Positions 7,451-15,697 are shown, numbered from the stretch's first letter. The stretch is DNA of 46,970 nt from an uncultured Sphingomonas sp. (GCA_913775795.1 CAJYLT010000016.1:1-46970); one strand, 5' to 3'. Notes: generated by a model not told the origin, from the sequence alone. Made by a program: numbers and translations.

Positions 7451-8719
7451 ATGACGACCCTGACCCAGCTGCAGGAGCAGCGCGGCGAACTGCTGACGCA
7501 GGCCCGCGAGGCGCTCGACGCCATCAATGCCAACACCGACGATTCGCGCGCGGCCGAGCTCGAGTCGCGCCACGACACCATCATGGGCGAGTTCGACCGC
7601 CTCGAGGCGCGGATCGCGCGCGAGGAGCGCATGAGCCAGATCGAGGCGCAGCAGGAGCAGCGCATGCGCGGCCGGCGCCCGACGAACCCCGACAGCGAGG
7701 CGCCCGGCCAGGACGCCGGCGCCGGCGCGGCGCTCGACTATCGCTCGGCGTTCGACGCCTATCTGCGCGCCGGCGCGGACGTGACGGAGCTCTCGACCGA
7801 GCAGCGTGATCTGCTTCGCCGCGGCTATGACGCCGAGATCCGCACGCAGGTCGCGGGCACGCCGGCGGCCGGCGGTTACACCGTGCCGAAGGAACTCGCG
7901 GCCGAAATCATCCGCACGATGAAGGACTGGGGGCCGATGTACGACGGCGCCATCGTCCGCGAGATCGTGACCGGCGCGGGCAACGAGATCGACTTCCCGA
8001 CCAACGACGACACCGCGAACAGCGCCGCGGCGCTCGCCGAGGCGGCGGACCTGACCGACGACAATTCGGGCGACGCGGTGCTGGGGCAGAAGCGGCTCGA
8101 CGCGTTCGTCGACGCGACCCCGTGGATCAAGGTCAGCTTCGAACTGCTCCAGGACTCGCAGTTCAACATCGAGGCATTTCTTGCCGAGCTCCTGGGCGAG
8201 CGCCTGGGCCGCCGGGCGAACCGCCAGCTGACCGTCGGCACCGGCGTCAATCAGCCGAACGGCATCGTCACCGCCTCGACGCTCGGAAAGACCGCCGCGC
8301 TCAACGGCGCGATCGCGGCCGACGAGGTGATGGACCTTCAGCATTCGGTCAATGCAGCATACCGCCGCAGCCCGAAGGCGCGCTGGATGTTCGCCGACAC
8401 CACCCTGCTGGCGCTTCGCAAGCTGAAGGACGGCCAGAACAACTATCTCTGGCAGATGGGCGATGTTCGCATCGGCGCACCCGCGATGCTGCTCGACCAC
8501 CCCTATTCGATCAACGACGACATGGCATCGATCGGGGCGAGCGCGAAGCCGATCCTCTTCGGTGACCTGTCGCGCTACTACGTCCGCAAGGTAGGCGCGC
8601 CGCTGATCGGCACGGTTCGCGAGCGCTTCTGGCCGAAGATCGGCCTTGCCGGCCTGATCCGCTACGACGGCGAGCTGATGGACGGCGCCGCAGTCAAGCA
8701 TCTGGCGATGCCGGCCTGA
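7451..8719 (+). CDS. HK97-fold major capsid protein with N-terminal scaffold domain
   Basis: A 422-residue capsid protein. Residues 1 to about 85 are a heptad-rich, highly charged coiled coil (delta domain) that acts as internal scaffold and is removed by the protease. The shell domain starts near LDYRSAFDAYLRAG (95-108), followed by the hallmark AGTPAAGGYTVPKELAAEI and the strands around GNEIDFPTND. The motif KVSFELLQDSQFNIEAFLAE and the terminal RFWPKIGLAGLIRYDG also fit. CGGAGTG precedes the ATG. Hairpins lie on both sides of the gene, which might stabilise or limit its abundant transcript (inference). Confidence 0.96.
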   Translation: MTTLTQLQEQRGELLTQAREALDAINANTDDSRAAELESRHDTIMGEFDRLEARIAREERMSQIEAQQEQRMRGRRPTNPDSEAPGQDAGAGAALDYRSAFDAYLRAGADVTELSTEQRDLLRRGYDAEIRTQVAGTPAAGGYTVPKELAAEIIRTMKDWGPMYDGAIVREIVTGAGNEIDFPTNDDTANSAAALAEAADLTDDNSGDAVLGQKRLDAFVDATPWIKVSFELLQDSQFNIEAFLAELLGERLGRRANRQLTVGTGVNQPNGIVTASTLGKTAALNGAIAADEVMDLQHSVNAAYRRSPKARWMFADTTLLALRKLKDGQNNYLWQMGDVRIGAPAMLLDHPYSINDDMASIGASAKPILFGDLSRYYVRKVGAPLIGTVRERFWPKIGLAGLIRYDGELMDGAAVKHLAMPA

Positions 8720-8725
8720 TCCGGC

Positions 8726-8749
8726 GGGGCGGGCCGCAGCGCCCGCCCC
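8726..8749 (+). terminator. hairpin just after the capsid gene
   Basis: GGGGCGGGC (8726-8734) pairs perfectly with GCCCGCCCC (8741-8749) across a six-base loop, six bases after the capsid stop. It is followed by a C/T-rich stretch (CTCTCCTTTCC), not a pure T-run, so it could be a leaky terminator or an mRNA 3'-end stabiliser that sets capsid excess over the connector genes. Confidence 0.6.
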
Positions 8750-8780
8750 CTCTCCTTTCCTCCGAACGCAGGAGACGGCG

Positions 8781-8960
8781 ATGCAGCTGAAGATGCTGGT
8801 CGCGATGTCGGGTCCCGAGCTGAGCATCGCGGTCGACGACGTGCGCGATTTCGACGATGCCGCGGCCGAACGCTTGATCGCCGCGGGCTATGCCGCGCCG
8901 GCGGACGACACCCCGCCCCCGGTGCGCGCACCCGTCAAGCCCGCACGAGCCCGGCGCTGA
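8781..8960 (+). CDS. small head protein (about 60 residues) after the capsid gene
   Basis: A 59-residue frame, MQLKMLVAMSGPELSIAVDD then DFDDAAAERLIAAGYAAP, ending in Pro/Arg-rich residues. Short proteins of this pattern (beta strands, an acidic loop, then 'AERLIAAGYA') sit between capsid and connector genes in many HK97-like prophages; they are of unknown or minor head function. GGAGA lies 7-8 bases upstream. The gene is only two bases before the connector gene. Confidence 0.75.
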   Translation: MQLKMLVAMSGPELSIAVDDVRDFDDAAAERLIAAGYAAPADDTPPPVRAPVKPARARR

Positions 8961-8962
8961 CG

Positions 8963-9529
8963 ATGTTCATCGCGCCGACGATCGTCACAGGCCCGACCAT
9001 CGAGCCGCTGACGCTCGACGAGGTGAAGGCATTTCGGCGCATCGACGGCGCCTGGAGTGACCTCGAGCTGACGGGGATGATCCGGGCGGCGCGCGAGCAT
9101 GTCGAGCTGATGATCGGCCGCGCGCTCATCACCCGGACGGTCCGGCTGCGCGCTTCCTGCTTCGCCGATCTCGCACCCCTACCGCTCTCACCGCTGCAGG
9201 CGGTGACGGCGATCCGGTATCTCGCAACCGATGGCGCCGAACAGCTGCTCGACCCCGCCGCTTATCGCGCGATCGACGGCCTGGACGCGGCGATCGTCGC
9301 TACCGGCGCCTGGCCGACGACGGCGATCGCCGCCGACGCCGTGCGCGCCGAGGTCCGCGTCGGCTTCGGCGACACGGCGAAGGAAGTGCCGGAGCCCATT
9401 CGCATCGCGATGCTGCTCATCATCGGCGACTGGGACCGCAATCGCGAGGACACGAACGTCGGCAATATCGTGAGCTCGATGCCCAACGGGCTCGCGCGCT
9501 TGCTCGAAAACTATCGGCGGTTCGCATGA
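8963..9529 (+). CDS. head-tail connector protein, phiE125 gp8 type
   Basis: A 188-residue protein. The N-terminal helical domain is the gp6-like connector fold: EPLTLDEVKAFRRIDG, DLELTGMIRAAREHVELMIG, then RALITRTVRLR and a later helix PEPIRIAMLLIIGDWDRNRE. It would form the ring joining the portal to the tail. The family usually has this length and lies directly after capsid. The stop overlaps the next gene's ATG by four bases. Confidence 0.9.
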   Translation: MFIAPTIVTGPTIEPLTLDEVKAFRRIDGAWSDLELTGMIRAAREHVELMIGRALITRTVRLRASCFADLAPLPLSPLQAVTAIRYLATDGAEQLLDPAAYRAIDGLDAAIVATGAWPTTAIAADAVRAEVRVGFGDTAKEVPEPIRIAMLLIIGDWDRNREDTNVGNIVSSMPNGLARLLENYRRFA

Positions 9530-9879
9530 GTGCCGCCGGGCCGCGTGATCGGCGCATCCTGATCGAGCGCGCGGCGATCCGCGACGACGGGCTTCAGCGC
9601 CGGCCGGATGGCTGGCGCGTGATCGCGGCGCGCTGGGCGCGCGTAATCATCGCCCGGGGGAGCGAAGCGCGCACCGCGCTGGGCACCGATGCCACGCTGC
9701 CCGCCACCTTCACGATCGCCTGGTCGCCCGACATCGCCGATGTCGGCGCCGGCGATCGCGTCCGCTACCCGGCCAGCGAGGACGGCCAGGTCTTCGATAT
9801 CAAGGCCGCGGTCGAGATCGGACGGCGGGACGAGATCGAGCTCCACGCGGTCACCGCCGGAAGCCTGCGCCGTGAGTAG
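9526..9879 (+). CDS. phage head closure (head-tail adaptor) protein
   Basis: A 117-residue beta-rich protein of the head-closure type: DRRILIERAAIRDDG at the start, GWRVIAARWARVIIARGSEA, then GDRVRYPASEDGQVFDIKA. This is the usual arrangement of the SPP1 gp16/HK97 adaptor fold that plugs the head after packaging. Overlaps of 4 bases with the connector and 8 with the next gene support coupled translation. Confidence 0.85.
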   Translation: MSAAGPRDRRILIERAAIRDDGLQRRPDGWRVIAARWARVIIARGSEARTALGTDATLPATFTIAWSPDIADVGAGDRVRYPASEDGQVFDIKAAVEIGRRDEIELHAVTAGSLRRE

Positions 9880-10294
9880 CTTTGAATTGGCGCTCCGTAC
9901 GCGCCTGCTCGCCGCTGCGCCGGTCCGCCAGATGGTGGGCGAGCGTGTGGATTGGGGCGAGGCCAGTGATACGGGGCAGCTTCCCGCGGCCGAGCCGGCC
10001 TTTCCACGCATCGTCCTCACCGCGATCTTCGAGCGTCGGCCGCAGCACATGACGGGCTTCACGGGACTGATCGACACGATCGTCCAGGTCGATTGCCAGG
10101 CGCGGACCGCGATCGTGGCGGCGGCGCTGCGCGACGCGGCGATCCTCGCGATCGCGCCGTCGGGCTTCTTCGCCGGCGTGCGCTTCTGCCGCGCCACCAA
10201 CATTACCCCGCGCATGCTCGTCGAGCGAACGGACGCCGGGATTATTCACCGCCAGAGCGTCGATGCGACCCTCTGGCATCGCACGGAGAACTGA
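9872..10294 (+). CDS. tail completion / terminator protein, DUF3168-like
   Basis: A 140-residue protein, starting at GTG 9872 inside the end of the head-closure gene (8-base overlap; GGAAG upstream). The pattern FELALRTRLLAAAPVRQMVG, FPRIVLTAI, GLIDTIVQVDCQA and the C-terminal segment around MLVERTDAGIIHRQSVDATL matches tail completion proteins of the DUF3168 group, which cap the tail tube and attach it to the head. No HK97-gp10-type gene precedes it as is common; that gene is found further downstream. Confidence 0.82.
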   Translation: MSSFELALRTRLLAAAPVRQMVGERVDWGEASDTGQLPAAEPAFPRIVLTAIFERRPQHMTGFTGLIDTIVQVDCQARTAIVAAALRDAAILAIAPSGFFAGVRFCRATNITPRMLVERTDAGIIHRQSVDATLWHRTEN

Positions 10295-10295
10295 C

Positions 10296-10724
10296 ATGAG
10301 CGATGTCCAGACGGGCAACGAGACCCGGCTGTTCCTCACCCTCGCCGGCGTCGAGGTTGAGGTTGCCGAGATCCTCGACCTGCCCGAGCTGCCGGCGTTC
10401 GAGACCGAGCTCTACAAGACGACCCACATGACCACCGGCTCGATCGAGACGCACAAGAAGAAGCCGCGCAAGGAAGGCGCCGAGGTCACGATCACCGGCA
10501 ACTATGTGATCGCGAGCCAGTCGGAAACGCATTTGCGCGCGGCGGACGCCGCACCCGGGCCGATCCCGTACCGCATCGAGGTCAAGCAGGGCGCGACCAC
10601 CTACGATCACGAGGGCGAGGCGCTGTTCTACAACCTCAAGCTCATGAACCCGATGGAAGACCGCCGCACCTTCGCGATCACCTCGAAGTGGCAGACGGCC
10701 GACACGCGGACGGCGCAGGCGTGA
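10296..10724 (+). CDS. major tail tube protein
   Basis: A 142-residue protein beginning MSDVQTGNETRLFLTLAG. Features of siphovirus tail tube subunits: acidic N-terminal strand region, a KTTHMTTGSIETHKKKPRKE loop, the strand AEVTITGNYVI and a long final beta segment (HEGEALFYNLKLMNPMEDRR then FAITSKWQT). It starts one base after the previous stop, by an ATG at 10296 preceded by ACGGAGAAC. It is placed immediately before the tail chaperone pair, as in lambda-like tails. Confidence 0.85.
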   Translation: MSDVQTGNETRLFLTLAGVEVEVAEILDLPELPAFETELYKTTHMTTGSIETHKKKPRKEGAEVTITGNYVIASQSETHLRAADAAPGPIPYRIEVKQGATTYDHEGEALFYNLKLMNPMEDRRTFAITSKWQTADTRTAQA

Positions 10725-11074
10725 CGGCGATGTTCGCGCCGGTCGACGCTCGCGGCGAGCTGAAGATCGGCAAGGTTCGCCTCGCGCTTCAGGTCAACTA
10801 CCAGACCATCGCGCTGGCCGAGCAGCGTCAGCCCGACGTCGTCGTCGACCTGACGGCGGGATCGGTCAACGTCACCGGCCTCGCGACGCTGGTCTGGGCG
10901 TTCGCCTCGATCGCGCATCCGGATCTGAAGATCGAGCAGGCGTTCGCCGCGGTCGTTCGCGACGGCAAGGCTGCGGGTGATGCCGTTCGCGCCGTCCTTG
11001 CCAAGGCGCTCGCGGTGGAAATCGACGACGAGGGGGACGGCACGCCGGACCCTCGGACGCCCGCCAGCGCCTGA
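10721..11074 (+). CDS. tail assembly chaperone, G-like product
   Basis: A 117-residue protein from GTG 10721 (overlapping the tube gene) or ATG 10730. It has the ELKIGKVRLALQVNYQTIAL start and an Ala-rich helical C-terminus (IEQAFAAVVRDG, AGDAVRAVLAKALAVEI) of GTA-like and HK97-like tail chaperones. It would coat the tape measure while the tube assembles. Near its end, at 11032-11036, is a run of five G, beyond which the -1 frame is open and encodes a conserved T-like domain (next entry), as in the lambda G/GT pair. Confidence 0.82.
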   Translation: MTAMFAPVDARGELKIGKVRLALQVNYQTIALAEQRQPDVVVDLTAGSVNVTGLATLVWAFASIAHPDLKIEQAFAAVVRDGKAAGDAVRAVLAKALAVEIDDEGDGTPDPRTPASA

Positions 11075-11385
11075 ACATCGCGAAGCTGCACCGCGCCTGG
11101 TGCAACGTCGGCTTCGACCCTGACGCCTTCTGGCGGCAGACGCCGGCGAGCTATGCGACGGCGATGGCGGGCGGCCGCGACCGGCTGAAACGGGAGGCCG
11201 AGCTGTCGATGCGGGTTGCGCACCTGGGCGAGCAGTTCGCCCGGGTGAAGCGGCTCGAGCCGGCCGATCACTATCTGGCGAAGGGGCAGTCCGGCCGCCG
11301 GCAGACGGCCGAGCAGATGCTGGCCGCCCTGCGAAGCTACCGATCGGCGGGGGCCGCAATGACGATAGTCGAGCGTCCGGCCTGA
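11035..11385 (+). CDS. T-like extension reached by a probable -1 frameshift
   Basis: The -1 frame is open from well before 11035 to the TGA at 11383-11385 and reads RQRLNIAKLHRAW, then GFDPDAFWRQTPASYATAM, then a charged helix and DHYLAKGQS. The segment 'FW..TP..Y' is typical of tail chaperone T domains. The only ATG in frame (11164) lies after that segment and has no good ribosome site, so independent translation would lose the conserved part. A slip on GGG at 11033-11035 within GAGGGGGAC would fuse it to the G-like product, giving about 221 residues. The exact slip site is inferred; no ideal XXXYYYZ heptamer is present. Confidence 0.7.
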   Translation, partial: GRHAGPSDARQRLNIAKLHRAWCNVGFDPDAFWRQTPASYATAMAGGRDRLKREAELSMRVAHLGEQFARVKRLEPADHYLAKGQSGRRQTAEQMLAALRSYRSAGAAMTIVERPA

Positions 11386-11888
11386 TGGCGAATTATCAGG
11401 ACCGGCGCGCGATCGAGAGTGCCAAGGCCTTCGCGCGAGATCTCGAGCTGCTCGGTATCGAGGTCGCGACGAGGATCGGGGTGCGCGCCAACCGCAAGGC
11501 GGCGGTCCGTCTGATGGATCGCCTCGTCGCCGTCGTGCCCGAGAACCCGGAAGGCCCGACGAAGAAATACAAGACGCTGAAGTCGGGCGAAACGCGCTCA
11601 TATTTCTACGGCTCGGCGCGGGAGAATATCCGCGTCCGCCGGGTGAAAGCCCGGAAGCAGGGCCACATCGTCATGCAGGTGACGGCGGGCAACGCCTTCT
11701 GGCTGACGTTCTACGAGTTCGGGACCGTCACCCAGCCCGCCCGTCCGTTCTGGCGCCGGCACGCCGAGAGCCTTCGTGACGAGCTCGTCACGATCCAGCT
11801 CGATGAGCTTCGCGCCGGCATCGACAAGCAGCTCGCCAAGACGCGCAAGCGCTACGGCCCCATCATGCAGAACGGGAGGAACGGCTGA
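11385..11888 (+). CDS. HK97 gp10-like tail component
   Basis: A 167-residue protein. The segments RIGVRANRKAAVRLMDRLVA, AFWLTFYEFGTVTQPARPFW and RHAESLRDELVTIQLDELR are typical of the HK97-gp10/gpZ-like minor tail family, in which the 'YxEFGT...ARPFxRxA' block is the signature. Members usually lie between head closure and DUF3168 genes; here the gene is between the tail chaperone and tape measure. It overlaps both neighbours by one base. Confidence 0.82.
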   Translation: MANYQDRRAIESAKAFARDLELLGIEVATRIGVRANRKAAVRLMDRLVAVVPENPEGPTKKYKTLKSGETRSYFYGSARENIRVRRVKARKQGHIVMQVTAGNAFWLTFYEFGTVTQPARPFWRRHAESLRDELVTIQLDELRAGIDKQLAKTRKRYGPIMQNGRNG

Positions 11889-13870
11889 TGCCCCAGGCAA
11901 CCTCCCTCTTCTCCTCTTTGACGCTCGAGAGCGACCAGTTCCACGTCGCGCTGCGCAAGGCCGGAAAGGCGGCGGTCGACGAGGTCGGCAAGATCCAGGG
12001 CCAGCTGAGCGGCCTGCGCAACGGCCTGCAGGCGGTTGCGGGGGCGCTTGCCCTCGACGCCTTCGCCGGCGCCGCCAAGCGCGCGCTCGACTTCTCCGAC
12101 GCGATCGCGGACCTCGCCGATCGGACCGGCGCGTCGACCAAGATGATCCAGGAGCTGCGCTACGCCGCGCAGCTATCTGGATCCTCGATCCAGTCGGCGG
12201 ATGCCGCGGTCGATCGCTTCGCCAAGAACCTCGGCGCGGCGCAGAACGGCAACAAGGCGATGGCGAAGACCTTCGCCGAGCTGGGCGTGACGAGCCGCGA
12301 CGTCGACGGCGCGCTGCGCGAAACGATGGACGGCATCGCGCGCCTCGGCACCACGGCGGAGCGCAACAGCAAGACGATCCAGATCTTCGGCAAGTCCGCC
12401 GGCGACCTGACCGTCGTCATGTCGGGCGGCACGGAAGGCTTCGACAAGCTCGCGCAGGCGGCGCGCGAACTCGGTGTGGTCATCGACGAGCGGGTAATCC
12501 GCCAGTCGGGAGAGGCCAACGACAAGCTCGATCAAATGAAGATGATCCTCGACGCGCAGTTCGCGGCGGCGATCGTCGAGAATGCCCAGGCGATCGTCAA
12601 CCTTGCGAACGGCTTGATCGAGGTTGGTCGGTTCGCCGGCAATGCCATCAAGGGCATCAGGGATTTCGCGAACGAGGTCCGCCTCGCGCGTGCGGCCAGC
12701 GAGGGCTGGACCTTTGGCATTCCAAACGTCGGCGACAGCGGACGCCGGGGTCGCGCCGCCTATTTCGGGATGAGCGTCGGCGACACGCCGCTCGACCAGG
12801 ATAACATGGACATCGCGTACCGCCGGCAGCAGGCTCGCGCGGCGGCGACCGCGGCGCGCAACGTCGCGCGGGGCCGCAACCGCGGGCCGCTCTCGCTGAC
12901 GCCGGCCGCGGCCATGGACGCGGTGAGGCGCGAGCAGCAGCTGCTGGCCGAGGCGATCGCGCGCTCGCGAAGCCGGGGCGCCCCGCCCCCACCGGCAGGT
13001 GACCTTCCCGCTTTGACAACCGGCGGCGGATCGGGCGGCGGACGCAAGAGCGGTGGACGGGCCGGCGCCAGCGGCGGCTCGAGCAGGTCGGGCGCCGGCG
13101 ATTTTGCGCGCGAGCTGCAGGCGGTGCTCGATCGGGCCGATCCCGCCGCGGCCGAGTTCAAGCGATTCGCGGCCGACGTCGCGACGCTCGACGAGGCTTT
13201 GCGCAAGGGAGCGATCGGCGCCGACCAGCATGCGGCCGCGATCAATGCACTGCGCGAGGGGCTGACCGGGATCGACAAGGAAGCCCGCGGCTATGTCGAC
13301 GAGATCCTGCAGTCGGCCGACCGCATCGAAACGCGCATCGCCGATCAGAGCAAGAGCGTCTACGATACCGTCCTCGACTATTCCGACGGCGTCTTTCGCG
13401 AGTGGGACCGCATCGGCCAGGCCAACCGCGATCTCGAGCAGTCGTTCGAGCAGTCGATGCGCGGCATCGAGAGCTCGGTCCAGCGGCTCGGCTCCGCCCT
13501 GCAGGGCGGCAGCTTCCTCGACATCCTCGGCTCGCTACTCGAGCTCGGCCTCGACCTTGGCGGGGCGGGCGTCTTCGGCAAGTCGGCCGCGGCGCGGATC
13601 AACGGCGCACGGGCGCTGGGCGGACCGGTGATGGCCGGCGGCCGTTACCTCGTCGGCGAGCGCGGGCCGGAGCTAGTCGACTTCGGCCGGTCCGGCACCG
13701 TGATCCCCAACGACCAGCTTGGCGGGCGCGGGGGCGTCGTGCAGCTCGTCGTCGACGAGGGCGCGCTCTTCCGGCCGACGATCCGTCAGGTTTCTGGCGA
13801 GGTCACGGTCGAGGTCGTGAGCGGGGCCGAGGCGCAGCGCGCTCGCGTCGCGCGGATGACGAAGCGATGA
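11888..13870 (+). CDS. tail tape measure protein
   Basis: A 660-residue protein that sets tail length and is threaded inside the tube. N-terminal part: the typical ESDQFHVALRKAGKAAVDEV start and the segment DAIADLADRTGASTKMIQEL that defines tape-measure N domains. The middle has long helices (REQQLLAEAIARSRSRG) and a Gly/Ser-rich linker near residues 375-405. The C-terminus carries GGPVMAGGRYLVGERGPELV, common in these proteins. About 0.15 nm per residue would suggest a tail near 100 nm. No peptidase domain is seen. The stop overlaps the next ATG by four bases. Confidence 0.93.
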   Translation: MPQATSLFSSLTLESDQFHVALRKAGKAAVDEVGKIQGQLSGLRNGLQAVAGALALDAFAGAAKRALDFSDAIADLADRTGASTKMIQELRYAAQLSGSSIQSADAAVDRFAKNLGAAQNGNKAMAKTFAELGVTSRDVDGALRETMDGIARLGTTAERNSKTIQIFGKSAGDLTVVMSGGTEGFDKLAQAARELGVVIDERVIRQSGEANDKLDQMKMILDAQFAAAIVENAQAIVNLANGLIEVGRFAGNAIKGIRDFANEVRLARAASEGWTFGIPNVGDSGRRGRAAYFGMSVGDTPLDQDNMDIAYRRQQARAAATAARNVARGRNRGPLSLTPAAAMDAVRREQQLLAEAIARSRSRGAPPPPAGDLPALTTGGGSGGGRKSGGRAGASGGSSRSGAGDFARELQAVLDRADPAAAEFKRFAADVATLDEALRKGAIGADQHAAAINALREGLTGIDKEARGYVDEILQSADRIETRIADQSKSVYDTVLDYSDGVFREWDRIGQANRDLEQSFEQSMRGIESSVQRLGSALQGGSFLDILGSLLELGLDLGGAGVFGKSAAARINGARALGGPVMAGGRYLVGERGPELVDFGRSGTVIPNDQLGGRGGVVQLVVDEGALFRPTIRQVSGEVTVEVVSGAEAQRARVARMTKR

Positions 13871-14457
13871 GCATCGACCTTTCGGCGATCCGCATCGCCA
13901 CGTTCCACCCCGCCCCGCTCGACTTCGGCGGGCCGCTCGTTCCCCAGCTCGGAGGGCCGACGCAGGAGATCGACCGGCTCGGTTCGCGCTGGATCATGCG
14001 CTTTACCACGCCGCCCGTCGTATGGGCCGAGGAGGGCGAGACATGGGCGGCGCTCCTCGATGACGCGGCGAAGTCCGGGGGGCTGATCGCCATCCCGCAA
14101 CCGGGCGCCGCAATCGGCAACCCGGGCGTGCCGGTCGTCGGCTCGCCCGCGGTCGGTGGGCGCCTTCTCGCGCTCGCGGGTTTGGCGCCGGGGTTTCTAT
14201 TCAAGCCCGGCCGTTGGCTGTCGATCGTGAAGAACGGCCGCCGCTATGCCGATCGCGTCGTCCAGTCGGCGGCGGCGAGCGGCGGCGGGACAGCGACGAT
14301 GAAGCTGCGCAACCAGCTGCGCGTCGCGCTCGTCGGCGGTGAGACGGTCGAAATCGCAGTGCCCAAGGTCGAAGGTCGGCTGACCGAATGGGATGGCGCG
14401 CCGATGGACGCCGATGCCCTGGTCACCCTTTCCTTCGCGATCGAGGAAAGCGAATGA
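13867..14457 (+). CDS. tail protein, probable distal tail component
   Basis: A 196-residue protein starting MSIDLSAIRIATFHPAPLDF, beta-rich, with RWIMRFTTPPVVWAEEGETW, a Gly/Pro-rich middle, and RYADRVVQSAAASGGGTATM later. Position immediately after the tape measure and the size suit the distal tail (Dit-like) protein that joins tube and tip. The family was not recognised by name. Overlaps by four bases on both sides indicate coupled expression with the tail-tip genes. Confidence 0.7.
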   Translation: MSIDLSAIRIATFHPAPLDFGGPLVPQLGGPTQEIDRLGSRWIMRFTTPPVVWAEEGETWAALLDDAAKSGGLIAIPQPGAAIGNPGVPVVGSPAVGGRLLALAGLAPGFLFKPGRWLSIVKNGRRYADRVVQSAAASGGGTATMKLRNQLRVALVGGETVEIAVPKVEGRLTEWDGAPMDADALVTLSFAIEESE

Positions 14458-15080
14458 CGCCGCAGCTCAAGACGGCGCTCGGCGCGCGGCGGGTGACGAT
14501 CACCGGCCTTCTGGAGATCGCGCTGCCCGGCCACACGATCCGGCTGTGTGACGGCGCCGGGGTTGTCTCCGCATTTGGCGAGATCTTCGCCGGTTGCGAC
14601 GGGGTGTACGGGACGCTCGGCTCGATCGACAATCTGGCCGAGGCCGCGGGCGACACGATGCCCGCGCTCGCAATCGAACTTCTGCCGCCGTCGACGAGCG
14701 CCGCGGTCGACCTCTGCCAGCCCCAAATGCAGGGATCTCGCGTCAAGCTCTGGCTCGCCGTCGTCGACGCCGACACCGGCGCCGTCGTGCCCGACCCCGA
14801 ACTGCTGTTCGTGGGCGAGGTCGACACGATGGCGCTGTCGGTCGGCCGGGGCGAGCGCCGCGTCGCGGTCGAGGTCGCGAGCGTGTTCGATGAGCTGTTC
14901 GCACCCGACGAAGGTGCGCGCCTGTCCGACAGCTTCCATCAGTGGGTGTGGCCCGGCGAGCTGGGCCTGTCGCAGATGACCGGCACTCCGATCCGCGAGA
15001 TTTGGGGGCCGGGCGAGAAGCCGCCGGCTGCGACCGACGTCCCACAGATCCCGCGGACCGGCGTCCAAAACTACTTCTGA
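14454..15080 (+). CDS. tail hub-like protein
   Basis: A 208-residue protein with the beta-rich pattern of phage tail hub proteins: VTITGLLEIALPGHTIRLCD, VYGTLGSIDNLAE, VKLWLAVVDADTGAVVPD, ELLFVGEVDTMALSVGRGER and a helical segment SVFDELFAPDEGARLSDSFH. DUF2163/gpL-like proteins in gene transfer agents and lambdoid tails look similar in layout and position, so I infer a tail-tip hub role. It ends 10 bases before the next small gene. Confidence 0.65.
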   Translation: MTPQLKTALGARRVTITGLLEIALPGHTIRLCDGAGVVSAFGEIFAGCDGVYGTLGSIDNLAEAAGDTMPALAIELLPPSTSAAVDLCQPQMQGSRVKLWLAVVDADTGAVVPDPELLFVGEVDTMALSVGRGERRVAVEVASVFDELFAPDEGARLSDSFHQWVWPGELGLSQMTGTPIREIWGPGEKPPAATDVPQIPRTGVQNYF

Positions 15081-15090
15081 GGAAACCGCC

Positions 15091-15273
15091 ATGATCGTGA
15101 GGATCATCCATGACGTGTCGGTCGTCGGTGGAAGAGCCGTGCTGCTCTGTGATGACGCCGGCGCGCCGCTGCCGATGCAGGGCCGCGTCGTACTCGATCA
15201 GAGCGTCGCCGAAGAAACGACGATCACGGTCACGTTCCATGTCGACGGCGATCTTGTGCGGATCGCCAACTGA
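15091..15273 (+). CDS. small beta-rich tail-region protein
   Basis: A 60-residue protein MIVRIIHDVSVVGGRAVLLC, then LPMQGRVVLDQS and TTITVTFHVDGDLVRIAN: nearly all beta strands. GAGGAAACC lies just before the ATG and the TGA overlaps the following gene by one base. It resembles no named family I know; its position between hub and peptidase-like genes suggests a tail-tip part. Confidence 0.65.
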   Translation: MIVRIIHDVSVVGGRAVLLCDDAGAPLPMQGRVVLDQSVAEETTITVTFHVDGDLVRIAN

Positions 15274-15695
15274 TGACGCCGGTCGAGCGGCGCGGGCCAG
15301 CGACCGATGCAACCCGGCTGCACTTCGCCGGTCGGCCGTTCGCTTGGGGGCGGACCGATTGCGTGAAGGTTGCCGCATGGCACCTGCGGCAGCTCGGCTA
15401 TCGCTCGCTCGGGATCTCGAAGGGCGGGACCTACCAGACGGCCCGCTCGGCGCTGGCTGCGCTGCGGCGAGCAGGGTTCGCCTCGCCTGGCGATGCGCTC
15501 GATCGCCTCGGCCTTGAGCGCATTGCCCCCGCGGCGGTGCTGGTCGGTGATATCGTCGCGCTCCCCGGTGAGCTGGGGATGCAGGCGCTGGCGATCGTCG
15601 CTGGCAACGGCGTGGTGCTGAGCTTCCACGAGGACGCGGCGGGGCTCGAGGCCATCCGCATGATCGACGTCCCGCTTGCAGCCTGGAGGGTCTGA
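15273..15695 (+). CDS. NlpC/P60-like (DUF6950-type) tail-tip peptidase candidate
   Basis: A 140-residue protein. The motif FAWGRTDCVKVAAWHLRQLG contains the Cys of an NlpC/P60-like fold at the start of a helix, and VLVGDIVALPGELGMQALAI provides the following beta core, but the usual catalytic His ('HxGI') is not clearly present (MQALAIVAGNGVVLSFHEDA). Genes of this kind precede the large tail-tip protein in many alphaproteobacterial phages and GTAs and may locally cut peptidoglycan. Activity is uncertain. Confidence 0.75.
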   Translation: MTPVERRGPATDATRLHFAGRPFAWGRTDCVKVAAWHLRQLGYRSLGISKGGTYQTARSALAALRRAGFASPGDALDRLGLERIAPAAVLVGDIVALPGELGMQALAIVAGNGVVLSFHEDAAGLEAIRMIDVPLAAWRV

Positions 15696-15697
15696 CC

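Noticed and set aside
6572..8827. A 751-codon open frame on the minus strand
   Set aside because: It lies antisense to portal, protease and capsid genes, has an Arg/Ala-rich composition typical of shadow frames in GC-rich DNA, and matches no domain.
11164..11385. An independent gene starting at ATG 11164
   Set aside because: The start lies inside the conserved tail-chaperone T segment and lacks a ribosome site; a -1 frameshift explains the frame better.
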